This document shows, one piece after another, positions 45,552-52,720 of a stretch of DNA of 64,000 bases (positions are counted from its first letter, which is position 1; each line of letters begins with the position of its first letter). The notes beneath the pieces were generated by a model. The model saw nothing but the letters and a program-made list of their open reading frames with translations. It had not been told where the DNA came from and did not search any database. The position numbers and the translations under genes were made by a program. This DNA comes from Phycisphaerae bacterium (GTDB lineage: Bacteria > Planctomycetota > Phycisphaerae > UBA1845), in NCBI GenBank assembly GCA_029260075.1, contig JAJDDY010000061.1, positions 1-64,000 on the forward strand. Direction: 5' to 3'.

Positions 45552-45715
45552 CACCGGCATCTTGCCGGTGTGTTGATTGACATTGGCAGACTGGGACGAG
45601 ATTCCTATCTCGTCGCTACGCTGTGAAAGAATTCCTATCCTGGAGGCCGTGGCAACGGGAACGAACGGGAAGGGATTCCCGCGAACGTGGGTGCGAGAAG
45701 GGATTCACGCACCAG
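45552..45715. repeat. family A, C and B hairpins in the folD-yceH spacer
   Basis: Family A variant at 45552-45570 (CACCGGCATCTTGCCGGTG), family C at 45592-45615 (GGGACGAGATTCCTATCTCG) and family B at 45690-45715 (GTGCGAGAAGGGATTCACGC) stand in series. Three families together in one spacer show that they tend to co-locate. Confidence 0.85.
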
Positions 45716-45795
45716 CGGTCGGCGTCTTACAGGTGCATTGTCAAGTTGGATGCGCATGCCGAACCAGCGGCGATCACCATTTTGAGTAGAACATC

Positions 45796-46497
45796 ATGGC
45801 ACTGATCTTTTCGGAAATCGAATTGCGATTGCTCGGCGTGATGATGGAAAAATCGCTGAGCAACCCGGCCGGATATCCGCTGACGCTCAACGCCGCCGTC
45901 TTGGGTGCCAACCAGAAGCAAAATCGCGACCCTGTCATCAACCACGCCGAGAGTGACATCGCCAAAGCGATGCACGGCCTGCAGCAGAAAAATCTGGCGA
46001 GGCAGGCATCGCCGTTGCCCGGCGCCCGGGCAAATCGATTCGAGCACACCGTCATTGAGCGATTCCGATGGGATCGGCGCGAGCAAGCCATCATGGCGGA
46101 GCTCATACTTCGCGGGCGGCAAACCGTCGGAGAGCTGCGCACGCGTGCCGCGCGTATGACACCATTTCCCGACCTGGCGGCCGCCTCAACGACGCTGGCC
46201 GCGCTCGCGGCGTACGACCCGCCGCAGGTCGAAGAACTCGCCCGCGAACCAGGCCGCTCCGCCAATCGCTTTCGACATCTTCTTGGCACGAACGAAACGC
46301 CGGAGACCTCCGCCGCGCCGGCCACGACCGAGCAAGCACAGCGTCCACCGGTTAGCGATGAAGTCGACCCACACATCGACATGCCCATCGCCGCCCCTTC
46401 GCTCGAGCCAAACTCAGACCGGTTGGAAGAGTTGGAGGCACGGGTCGGCAGGCTGGAACGATTGGTCAACAGACTGAACGAAGCCGCCGATTCATAG
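45796..46497 (+). CDS. YceH family protein (DUF480/UPF0502)
   Basis: 233 residues, ATG at 45796. It is recognisable as YceH by the winged-helix-like opening FSEIELRLLGVMMEKSLSNP, QNRDPVINHAESDI, and the second half RREQAIMAELILRGRQTVGELR with the PPQVEEL segment. YceH proteins are predicted tandem winged-helix domains, with no proven biochemical function. An acidic linker (EVDPHIDMP) and a short coiled coil (LEELEARVGRLERLVNRLNEA) follow at the C-terminus. It is convergent with the CPBP gene (64-bp gap). Confidence 0.88.
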   Translation: MALIFSEIELRLLGVMMEKSLSNPAGYPLTLNAAVLGANQKQNRDPVINHAESDIAKAMHGLQQKNLARQASPLPGARANRFEHTVIERFRWDRREQAIMAELILRGRQTVGELRTRAARMTPFPDLAAASTTLAALAAYDPPQVEELAREPGRSANRFRHLLGTNETPETSAAPATTEQAQRPPVSDEVDPHIDMPIAAPSLEPNSDRLEELEARVGRLERLVNRLNEAADS

Positions 46498-46561
46498 CCC
46501 TTCAGCAGCACGAGCTTTCGACAGCCACCTCCCCACATAACCTCAGCACACTCGAAGACCG

Positions 46562-47392
46562 CTACGCCGCCCCGGCGGCATCCCATAGCAGCGTCTTTAG
46601 ATTGAACAAGGCGTGGATAGCGATTGGTGGTACGAGTGATCCGGTTCGTTCGTAGGCGAAGCCCATGATGACGCCGAGGACCGCGAGTGCGGGCACGGCG
46701 TACGCTTGTTCGACGTGTACGCCGCCGAAAGCGAGTGACGCCACGCCGATCGCGAACCAGCGGCGACCGGATAGGCGGACGAGGAACGTTTGGAGCAATC
46801 CGCGAAAGAACATTTCCTCCGCCACAGGTGCCAACAGCGCCGCGCCAAGCCAGAGCGTCACAATCGTCGCCATCGACTGCGAGCCGTCGTGCAATCCCTT
46901 GATCGTCTGGTGCGTTGGAAATGAATAGTCCGGCGCGACGTATTGTAGAATCCAGACGGTAACATCGCGAACCATCGGACACAGACCCACGGCGAGCAGG
47001 GTACACACGAACGTGAGACGTAGCGTTCCAAACCGTCCTCTGCCGACCGGACCGAAAATGAACCGCGAGATACCTCCGCGCACACGAAACGTAGCCACAA
47101 CAAGACAAACGCCCACGCCACCGACTTGCACGATCGTGCTGGCGATCGTACGCGCGTGAATGGTGTCCGTCTCGCCGATCCAACTCTTCACGAACAGACC
47201 GGCCAGCAACCCGATGCACAAGTAGATAAGGATGGCCAAGCCGAGCGAGTCTTCGCGAATGTCGTTGGCGCGATGCGGCGCCAATCGGAGCGGGTCTACC
47301 TGCGCTCGACCCCACGTCATGCCCACTACCAGCAGCGTGATCAACGCGACAACGCTGATGGCGTTGTCAATCTGGAATAGGTATGGCTGCAT
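46562..47392 (-). CDS. CPBP-family intramembrane metalloprotease
   Basis: 276 residues, ATG at 47390-47392. Multiple hydrophobic segments span the protein. The three CPBP/Abi motifs are present near the C-terminus: EEMFFRGLLQ (EExxxR), FGGVHVEQ and the HALFN pair, which supply the glutamate-histidine catalytic/metal centre of CAAX-type proteases. Bacterial members process membrane-anchored peptides or immunity proteins; no specific target can be named. It is divergent from trpC (84-bp spacer with a shared promoter region). Confidence 0.85.
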   Translation of the reverse strand: MQPYLFQIDNAISVVALITLLVVGMTWGRAQVDPLRLAPHRANDIREDSLGLAILIYLCIGLLAGLFVKSWIGETDTIHARTIASTIVQVGGVGVCLVVATFRVRGGISRFIFGPVGRGRFGTLRLTFVCTLLAVGLCPMVRDVTVWILQYVAPDYSFPTHQTIKGLHDGSQSMATIVTLWLGAALLAPVAEEMFFRGLLQTFLVRLSGRRWFAIGVASLAFGGVHVEQAYAVPALAVLGVIMGFAYERTGSLVPPIAIHALFNLKTLLWDAAGAA

Positions 47393-47476
47393 GCGATTTC
47401 GATCGCGTTCGGTTACAATTATCGGCTGGCAATGATCGCGCCGACGTTCGGCGTGAGCGTGCCCGCAGGGGATGTC

Positions 47477-48286
47477 ATGGCCGAGACTATATTGGACCAG
47501 ATCGTTGAGACCAAGCGAAAAGAAATTGAGCTGGCCAAACAGCAGCGCCCGCTCGACGAATTGACCCGATTGATTGAAACGCTTGACTGCCCTCGCAACT
47601 TTTTCGGCGCGGTTCGATCCGGCGGCGGCGATGACGTCCGCCTCGTTGCTGAGATCAAGAAAGCATCACCATCCGCCGGACTCATCGTGCCCGATTTCGA
47701 CGCGGTTGCGATCGCACTGACGTACGCGGCACACGGGGCGGCTGCACTTAGTGTAGTGACCGACGAAACGTACTTTCAAGGCAACCTCGGGCTGATCCGC
47801 CAGGTTCGCGCCGCCGTGGACCTCCCCGTGCTCCGCAAGGACTTCCTCGTGGAGGCGTATCAGGTATACGAAGCCCGCGCAGCGCAGGCGGACGCCGTAT
47901 TGTTGATCGCGGAGGTTGTGCCGCCGGACAATCTAAGCGAGCTCGCAAGCTTGGCCACAAACCTCGGAATGAGCGTGCTCGTTGAGGTTCATAGTGAGGA
48001 TCGCTTGGCCGACGTGCTGAGTGTACTGGGTTCGCCCGACGATAGTGGATACCTTGTCGGGATCAACAACCGCGATCTTTCGGCCCAACGGACCGACCTG
48101 ACGACGATGTCGCGCGTGGCGAGACTTCTGCCGACGACGACGCGATTCGTGGCAGAAAGCGGATTGGCCGCTCGCGCGGACGTGTTAACTGCGGCTGCGA
48201 GCGGAGCGTGCGCCGTGTTGGTGGGCGAGTCGCTATTACGTTCGGAAAACTTGGGCGCCAAGGTCGACGAACTCATGGGACGTTGA
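47477..48286 (+). CDS. trpC: indole-3-glycerol-phosphate synthase
   Basis: 269 residues from the ATG at 47477 with AGGGG at 47466-47470; a frame-continuous ATG at 47432 would add 15 unconserved residues. TIM-barrel landmarks are EIKKASPSAGLI (Lys near 55), VTDETYFQGNLG, RKDFLVEAYQVYEA, LLIAEVVP, VGINNRDLS and ESGLAARADVL. It closes the indole ring from carboxyphenylamino-deoxyribulose-5-phosphate in tryptophan synthesis. The gene stands alone, away from other trp genes, as is common in Planctomycetota. Length (250-270) is normal. Confidence 0.94.
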   Translation: MAETILDQIVETKRKEIELAKQQRPLDELTRLIETLDCPRNFFGAVRSGGGDDVRLVAEIKKASPSAGLIVPDFDAVAIALTYAAHGAAALSVVTDETYFQGNLGLIRQVRAAVDLPVLRKDFLVEAYQVYEARAAQADAVLLIAEVVPPDNLSELASLATNLGMSVLVEVHSEDRLADVLSVLGSPDDSGYLVGINNRDLSAQRTDLTTMSRVARLLPTTTRFVAESGLAARADVLTAAASGACAVLVGESLLRSENLGAKVDELMGR

Positions 48287-48318
48287 GATGAAGGAGAGGG
48301 TGTCCAAGAGGGGTCTTT

Positions 48319-48399
48319 CCGATCCGCGACCGTGAGGGAGCGCCTTCAAGCTGTCACGACCGACTTTCAAACAACCACTTCCTTATGGTCGCGGCTCGG
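48319..48399. repeat. family D REP-like pair
   Basis: CCGATCCGCGACCGTGAGGG (48319) and the facing arm CACTTCCTTATGGTCGCGGC (48376-48395). It lies downstream of trpC and of the convergent selenoprotein operon, so it could act as a two-sided transcript end. Confidence 0.75.
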
Positions 48400-48429
48400 T
48401 AGATTCGTCATTCGATGTGTGACAGAGCA

Positions 48430-49080
48430 CTACGGTGTTTGGTCGACCGTGTTCGCCTGAAGCAACCCGCGTAACGTGTCCTCCAGGCCATTGACCAGAT
48501 CCTTGCCCGTGCGAAAGAACTTCCCACTCGCCCGACCGCCGCCGAGTTGGTGCATATAAACATCCGGTTTCGGCGGTCCGTCTTCCCAGACCGCGCCGGG
48601 TTTGTAGAAGAAGTACATGTCCCATGCAGGTCCGCGCCCGTCCTTAACGATGCCCTTACCAAACGCGTTGCCAGCCAGATGCGTCTTCACCGGATCGAAG
48701 AACTGGGCTACGCGCGGATCGACGAGCAGGCGGGCGATCTTCTTGGCTGATCGCTGGTTGTCGTTGAATCCCGGCATCTGAATCCAAACCACGGTCACGC
48801 TGATGGCGGCCTTGGGAAATCTTCTTAGGATCGATGTTTGCACCGCACGGGCGCCAGCTACGCAACCGGGTCATGTGGGCGACAGCAGCGCAATGAAACG
48901 AATCTTCTCTCTGTGATCGTTGAATCGCTCTTTGATCGCCGCTAAGGAATCGTGGAGTGGAGTCAGCTTGACGTCGTCGTCCGCGTTGACTGCGTCATCG
49001 GCAACGGCATGAACGGGAGACGCGACGCCGCCCAACATCAGTATCAGTGCAATACCGACCGCCAAGAATCGTGACTTCAT
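48430..49080 (-). CDS. thioredoxin-like selenoprotein, Sec at codon 70 (UGA 48871-48873)
   Basis: Read with UGA as Sec, this is 216 residues from the ATG at 49078-49080 (GGGAAG upstream) to TAG at 48430. It has a signal peptide (residues 1-25, LAVGIALILMLGGVASPVHA). A thioredoxin-type strand IRFIALLSPT leads to the redox site Sec70-Pro-Gly-Cys73, where the UGA replaces the first Cys of C-x-x-C. The fold continues after it (RAVQTSIL, AISVTVVWIQMPG, WDMYFFYKPGAVWEDGPPKPDVYMHQLGG), with no frameshift. The frame is otherwise free of stops. A conventional reading splits it into two ORFs, 48871-49140 and 48430-48843. It probably acts as a periplasmic reductase or metal-site partner; the operon with an HMA selenoprotein and a barrel supports this. 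Sec machinery is not visible, so proof is missing. Confidence 0.8.
48840..48854 (-). promoter_or_regulatory. candidate bacterial SECIS of the thioredoxin-like gene
   Basis: In the RNA, GCGCC and GGUGC pair (5 bp, one G-U) around the loop CGUGC. The loop starts 22 bases after the UGA and has G as its second base, within the known bacterial SECIS spacing of roughly 16-37 bases. The stem is short and the fold is not unique, so this is weaker than the HMA hairpin. Confidence 0.45.
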
Positions 49081-49185
49081 TGTCGCTTCCCAAGACACAG
49101 CGCTGGTCGCAACGGCAACATGCCGCATACGCATGATCACAGCGCATGAGCGATTGGTTTTAACAGCTGGTACGACGGGATCGAT

Positions 49186-50031
49186 CTACCAGAAAAACCG
49201 AACGCCGATGACGAACCGGACATCAGTCTCGGCCCGGTCATCGGCCACCTCGCGAACAACGGGCAACTGTAGAGACGTTTCCAGGGCCCACCCGTCCCCG
49301 GCGAGCTGCAAACCTGGGGCAAGATAAACCTCATGGCTGCCGTCGGTGCGATACACACCGTTGAGTTCCGCGACCGTGTCGAGCGAGACAACTTGCCCCG
49401 GCGCGTACTTTGCGGGATAGATTCGATAGGACCAAGCGAAGTCATACCGAAGAGCATCGTGGCCAAAATTTCCGGTTCCGGTGTTAATGCGATACAGAAC
49501 GTCAGCGTCCAACCTCGTGCGGTCGGCGCGCCACGACCACGCGAGGCCGACCATCGGGTCGTAACTATCTGTCGTAAAATCTGAATCTCCGGCACGAACG
49601 CTTACGCCGGCTAACAGGGCCAAGCGATTCGTTTCAAGTGTGTCCGTGTCCTGCTGCCAAAAGCGATATTTCACCAGCGCGGTGATGTCGCCGATTCCGT
49701 CATGGGCATCCTCGAAACGCGCCCCCCCCACAGGCGAGACGTCGATCTGCCGATTGTGATACGGCGCGCTCAGAAACAGGGCCATGCGCTCCGTCGCTCC
49801 GTAAACTAACGTACTTCGAAACGTCGAAGCATTGATCTGACCGGCGGCGCCACGTCCCTCTGCTTCGGCATAAATATATTGAAGCCGCAGAACGCCGCCG
49901 CCTTCGCGAGGCGTGAACGCCACGTCCGTATTAATCGGTCCGGCGACAACCGGCGCGACGGCGAGACCGCACAGCAGTACGACAACCGCCGACATCGCCT
50001 GCCGGGTATTCGTTCCACGCAATCGCTTCAT
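49186..50031 (-). CDS. outer-membrane beta-barrel protein between the two selenoprotein genes
   Basis: 281 residues, ATG at 50029-50031, with AAGGAA upstream. A signal peptide (residues 10-31, VVVLLCGLAVAPVVAG) is followed by alternating amphipathic strands (VLRLQYIYAEAEGRG, MALFLSAPYHNRQID, AWSWRADRTRLDADVLYRI, FAWSYRIYPAKYAPGQVV) and a C-terminal aromatic FFW, the usual outer-membrane barrel ending. It resembles the transporter family annotated as MetA-pathway/phenol-degradation-type. The closely spaced HMA lipoprotein gene upstream (28 bp) and the thioredoxin-like gene downstream (105 bp) suggest one operon, so the barrel may admit or expel the metal compound. Its cargo is unknown. Confidence 0.75.
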   Translation of the reverse strand: MKRLRGTNTRQAMSAVVVLLCGLAVAPVVAGPINTDVAFTPREGGGVLRLQYIYAEAEGRGAAGQINASTFRSTLVYGATERMALFLSAPYHNRQIDVSPVGGARFEDAHDGIGDITALVKYRFWQQDTDTLETNRLALLAGVSVRAGDSDFTTDSYDPMVGLAWSWRADRTRLDADVLYRINTGTGNFGHDALRYDFAWSYRIYPAKYAPGQVVSLDTVAELNGVYRTDGSHEVYLAPGLQLAGDGWALETSLQLPVVREVADDRAETDVRFVIGVRFFW

Positions 50032-50059
50032 AGATTCCTTCCCTCAGTCCGCAAGATCG

Positions 50060-50407
50060 TCATCCACCCTGCTTGGCGTTCTGTATTTCGATCTTTCCGG
50101 ACGTGAACCCTCCGTTCTTGGCGGCCGCCCGCAACCGGGCTTGATCGACTCGCGTTTCCTTAGCAAAGAAAACCGTAGCCTCCCCACTGCCCAAGTCGAA
50201 CGCCACGTGCTCGACACCTTCAACGCGCTCGACCGAGCGCTTAAGCCCGAAGGCTCAGTTGCCTCACGAGACGCCCTTTACGTGCATGACCGCCACGGGA
50301 CCATTCCATGTTTGTGCATCCGGTGCCGCGTCGTGCCGAGATGTCGAACATCCGCCGACCGCCAGCAATCCGGCAGCCGCCATGAGCAAGGGCTGGTATC
50401 GCAACAT
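50060..50407 (-). CDS. HMA-domain lipoprotein with two selenocysteines (U48-x-x-U51)
   Basis: 115 residues when both UGA codons (50264-50266 and 50255-50257) are read as Sec. The ATG is at 50405-50407 with AAGGA 7 bases upstream; TGA at 50060-50062 is the true stop. A lipoprotein signal peptide ends in the lipobox VGGC (Cys20). A full heavy-metal-associated fold follows: VAVMHVKGVS, then U48-Gly-Asn-U51, AFGLKRSVERVEGVEHVAFD, GEATVFFAKET, VDQARLRAAAKNGGF and GKIEI. In ordinary HMA/MerP proteins the same loop is C-x-x-C; here both metal-binding cysteines are replaced by UGA. A single perfect hairpin lies downstream. The two UGAs fall exactly on the two family-defining positions with no other stops, which chance decay would hardly give. 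A soft metal such as Hg(II) is a reasonable but unproven ligand. It is the first gene of the operon. Confidence 0.82.
50225..50240 (-). promoter_or_regulatory. candidate SECIS hairpin of the HMA gene
   Basis: GCGCUC-GGUC-GAGCGC: a perfect 6-bp stem with a GGUC tetraloop in the mRNA. The loop begins 21 bases after the second UGA and 30 after the first, so one hairpin could serve both. The G-G-U-C loop matches, from memory, the apical loop of E. coli fdhF SECIS. Confidence 0.65.
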
Positions 50408-50755
50408 TCACAATTCCTTTCCATACGCGTAGACAAAGCACGCGCGATGACGGGTGCCGCGTGGCGAAGCATAGCTACGGGGCACCATAGCTGCAACGGC
50501 CGCATACGCAACGTTTGCGCGCCTTTTTGGCTTGGATATGACGCGGGAGCTACGGAAGAGCGTCTCTTGAGGTCGTCAGTAGGCGCCTGGCTCAAAGAAC
50601 GGCGGTCATCCGAGCGTCACATGCTTGTATCAGCGATGCTCGTTGCGGCGGCAGTGGAATGTTTGCCACGGTTTCGCCATGGCATGGTGCGTAACGTACA
50701 CGGGTGGAGCGCCGCCAGCACACGAACGTTGCAGCTTGATTCGACCGGCGACTAG
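50408..50755. other. leader region of the selenoprotein operon
   Basis: 348 bp upstream of the HMA gene with no recognised gene on either strand. The minus-strand frames (for example 50592-50801) end in or cross repeat sequence and show no family; on the plus strand a 280-codon frame (49913-50755) runs antisense to the operon and is rejected. It probably holds the operon promoter. Confidence 0.4.
50468..50496 (-). promoter_or_regulatory. candidate promoter of the selenoprotein operon
   Basis: On the minus strand, TTGCAG (50491-50496), 17-base spacer, TATGCT (50468-50473), about 60 bases before the HMA start. Both boxes are moderate matches only. No operator such as a MerR-type dyad was picked out. 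Confidence 0.3.
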
Positions 50756-50899
50756 CGGCCTGTAGAACAAGTGTGGTACCGCCCTCCAGCCAGTGATCCA
50801 ATCGCGATTACCAACTCTTGACGGGGACATTTCCCGTTGTCACGGACGAATTCGCAGCGACGTGATTGAATACCAGCCCTGTTCAACAGACTGCTAGGG
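50756..50899. repeat. dispersed 143-bp repeat, copy 2
   Basis: Matches 18611-18753 from CGGCCTGT to CTGCTAGGG, including the (degenerate) family A hairpin and the TTCAACAGACTGCT end. The final CTA (50894-50896), inside the repeat, is the stop codon of the TPR protein that follows. Confidence 0.8.
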
Positions 50900-52720
50900 A
50901 CGGACGATCAGCCGCTCGCCTTTCGCGCGTTGTTCCGCCGCTTCTTCCACGCGTCCCTGTCGCTCCAGCGCCTCCGACAGTGCCAAGCGAATCCTCGCGG
51001 TATCCGGATCAATCTTCACGGCACGCCGCAGGACGTCAACCGCCTTATCAACGGCATTGCCCCTGAGCAATACGGCACTGAGGCTGACGTAGGTGCGGAC
51101 GTATTCAGGCGTCGTTCGAATGGCCTCACGATAGTGCTTGATAGCTTCTTCGAACCTGCCCTCACGCACGAGCATGTTGCCGAGATCGGACCGGGCCTGC
51201 CCCATCTTCGGATCGAGCCGTACCGTTTCTTCATAGCAGCGGCGAGCGTCGTCAACACGACCCAGAGCAGATAGTGCCTTACCAAGGTTGTAATGGGCCT
51301 CGACGAACTCCGGATCAACTTCAATAGCTCGCCGCAGGGCTTGCTCTGCAGCCGACGGATTGCCTTCATCCAGCCAAGCCCGACCGAGGTTATAGTGCGC
51401 GCGTGCGTTTCCAGGACGAGTCGCAATCACACTTTCCCACATCCGCGTCTCGCTCGCATAGACACGGTTGCGCATGGCTGACGTTAGCGCGAGCGCTGCA
51501 ACGCACAGCCCGGCCAAGCCATGCGTCACGAGTCGCGAACGCCTATCCCCAACCGCCATTCGCCGCAGTATGAATTGGAGGGCGCGATAGGCTCCAATCA
51601 CGACGAGCACGACAACAGCAGCCGATGACAGATACATTCGGTGCTCGAAGAACGGGTCTTTCATCTGGACAATGCTCGACGTGGGCGATAGAACCACGAA
51701 AAACCACGCGACCAGAAACGCAACCGGGCGAAATCTAACCAATACCCAAACAGCGACCACGAGTAGCGAGAGAAAGAAGATCAAATGCGGTACAATCGAG
51801 CCAGCGGCAGAAGCGATCGGCCATTCATAGTCGAGCGACTGCGGGTACGGCCAGAGGGCGAGTCGAAGATATCGCAGCAGGACGCCCGGCTGGGTCATGA
51901 GGTATTCGGTGGGCGTCACGCCGACAAGTGATCGGCCGACGGTACCCACGGTGTTCGCATAGGGGAAAAACGTCTGGCGCACAAACTTCGTCGCAAACAG
52001 TACACCCCAGCTACCCACCAAGCCCACATAGACCCACCAACGCTTCGCCAACATACGGCTCAATGAGCGTGCGAGAAAAGTCCAGTCGAACAACGCCACG
52101 ACGACGGGAATGGTGACAGCAACCGCTTTGCAGCCCATTGCGAGCGCCGAACACACGATCGCAATCAGATACCAATAGACCCCCGACGGTTGTGTGGCGC
52201 CGCGCAGCATGCAATACAATGTCAGAAAATAGAACATCCCCATGAAGGACTCGTAGCGCTGTACCACATAAGTTACACTTTGGGTTTGCAGTGGGTGTAC
52301 ACACCAGGCGCACGCCACCAACAGCGATACAGCGGTAGCGGAAGAACCCCAACGGGCAGCACAAACCGGAAGTGTGAGTGTTCGACGCACAATCCCCAGC
52401 AGTGCTAGCCCGGCCACGAAGTGGATAAGCAGGTTGACCGCATGGTAGCCGGACGGATCGTCTCCGCCGAGCGCATAGTTCACTGCGAAAGTGAGATCAA
52501 CGATCGGGCGCCGACCGGAAAATACATGGCCGAGATCGCTGAGGTCCTGAAGACGTGCATTTTCTAGAATGGATCTTTTGTCGTCAAACAGAAATACGCC
52601 GTCGAAGCTGTTGACGTATGGAATCAGAACAACGAGGCCCAGAAAGACAGCTGGCCAGTAGTGGAACTGGCTCTGGAGTTTCTGGTGTCCATCGGCGAAC
52701 CCGACATACGACGCGTACAT
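50894..52720 (-). CDS. TMTC-like multi-pass membrane protein with TPR repeats (paralogue 1)
   Basis: 608 residues, ATG at 52718-52720. The N-terminal 400 residues hold about ten hydrophobic segments and the family landmark FDGVFLFDDKRSILEN near residue 40, where the Asp-Asp pair is typical of GT-C-type mannosyl-transferase-like proteins. HPLQTQSVTYVVQR and FEHRMYLSSA further match the family. The C-terminal 200 residues are TPR repeats (AHYNLGRAWLDEGN, AHYNLGKALSALGR). The architecture is that of TMTC O-mannosyltransferases and of many planctomycete proteins; the lipid-linked donor and target are unknown. It overlaps the glycosyltransferase gene upstream by one base (TAATG). Confidence 0.8.
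   Translation of the reverse strand: MYASYVGFADGHQKLQSQFHYWPAVFLGLVVLIPYVNSFDGVFLFDDKRSILENARLQDLSDLGHVFSGRRPIVDLTFAVNYALGGDDPSGYHAVNLLIHFVAGLALLGIVRRTLTLPVCAARWGSSATAVSLLVACAWCVHPLQTQSVTYVVQRYESFMGMFYFLTLYCMLRGATQPSGVYWYLIAIVCSALAMGCKAVAVTIPVVVALFDWTFLARSLSRMLAKRWWVYVGLVGSWGVLFATKFVRQTFFPYANTVGTVGRSLVGVTPTEYLMTQPGVLLRYLRLALWPYPQSLDYEWPIASAAGSIVPHLIFFLSLLVVAVWVLVRFRPVAFLVAWFFVVLSPTSSIVQMKDPFFEHRMYLSSAAVVVLVVIGAYRALQFILRRMAVGDRRSRLVTHGLAGLCVAALALTSAMRNRVYASETRMWESVIATRPGNARAHYNLGRAWLDEGNPSAAEQALRRAIEVDPEFVEAHYNLGKALSALGRVDDARRCYEETVRLDPKMGQARSDLGNMLVREGRFEEAIKHYREAIRTTPEYVRTYVSLSAVLLRGNAVDKAVDVLRRAVKIDPDTARIRLALSEALERQGRVEEAAEQRAKGERLIVRP

Noticed and set aside
45774-47315. 513-codon minus-strand ORF covering YceH and part of the CPBP gene
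   Set aside because: Runs antisense to YceH and in a different frame from the CPBP protease; composition is Arg/Ser-rich. The two recognised proteins explain the region.
49913-50755. Plus-strand 280-codon ORF antisense to the HMA gene and the barrel start
   Set aside because: It crosses three unrelated features, has no recognisable family and low-complexity Ser/Arg-rich sequence. The minus-strand reading with two UGAs as Sec gives a textbook HMA domain, so the long plus-strand frame looks like a shadow that gene finders may wrongly prefer.
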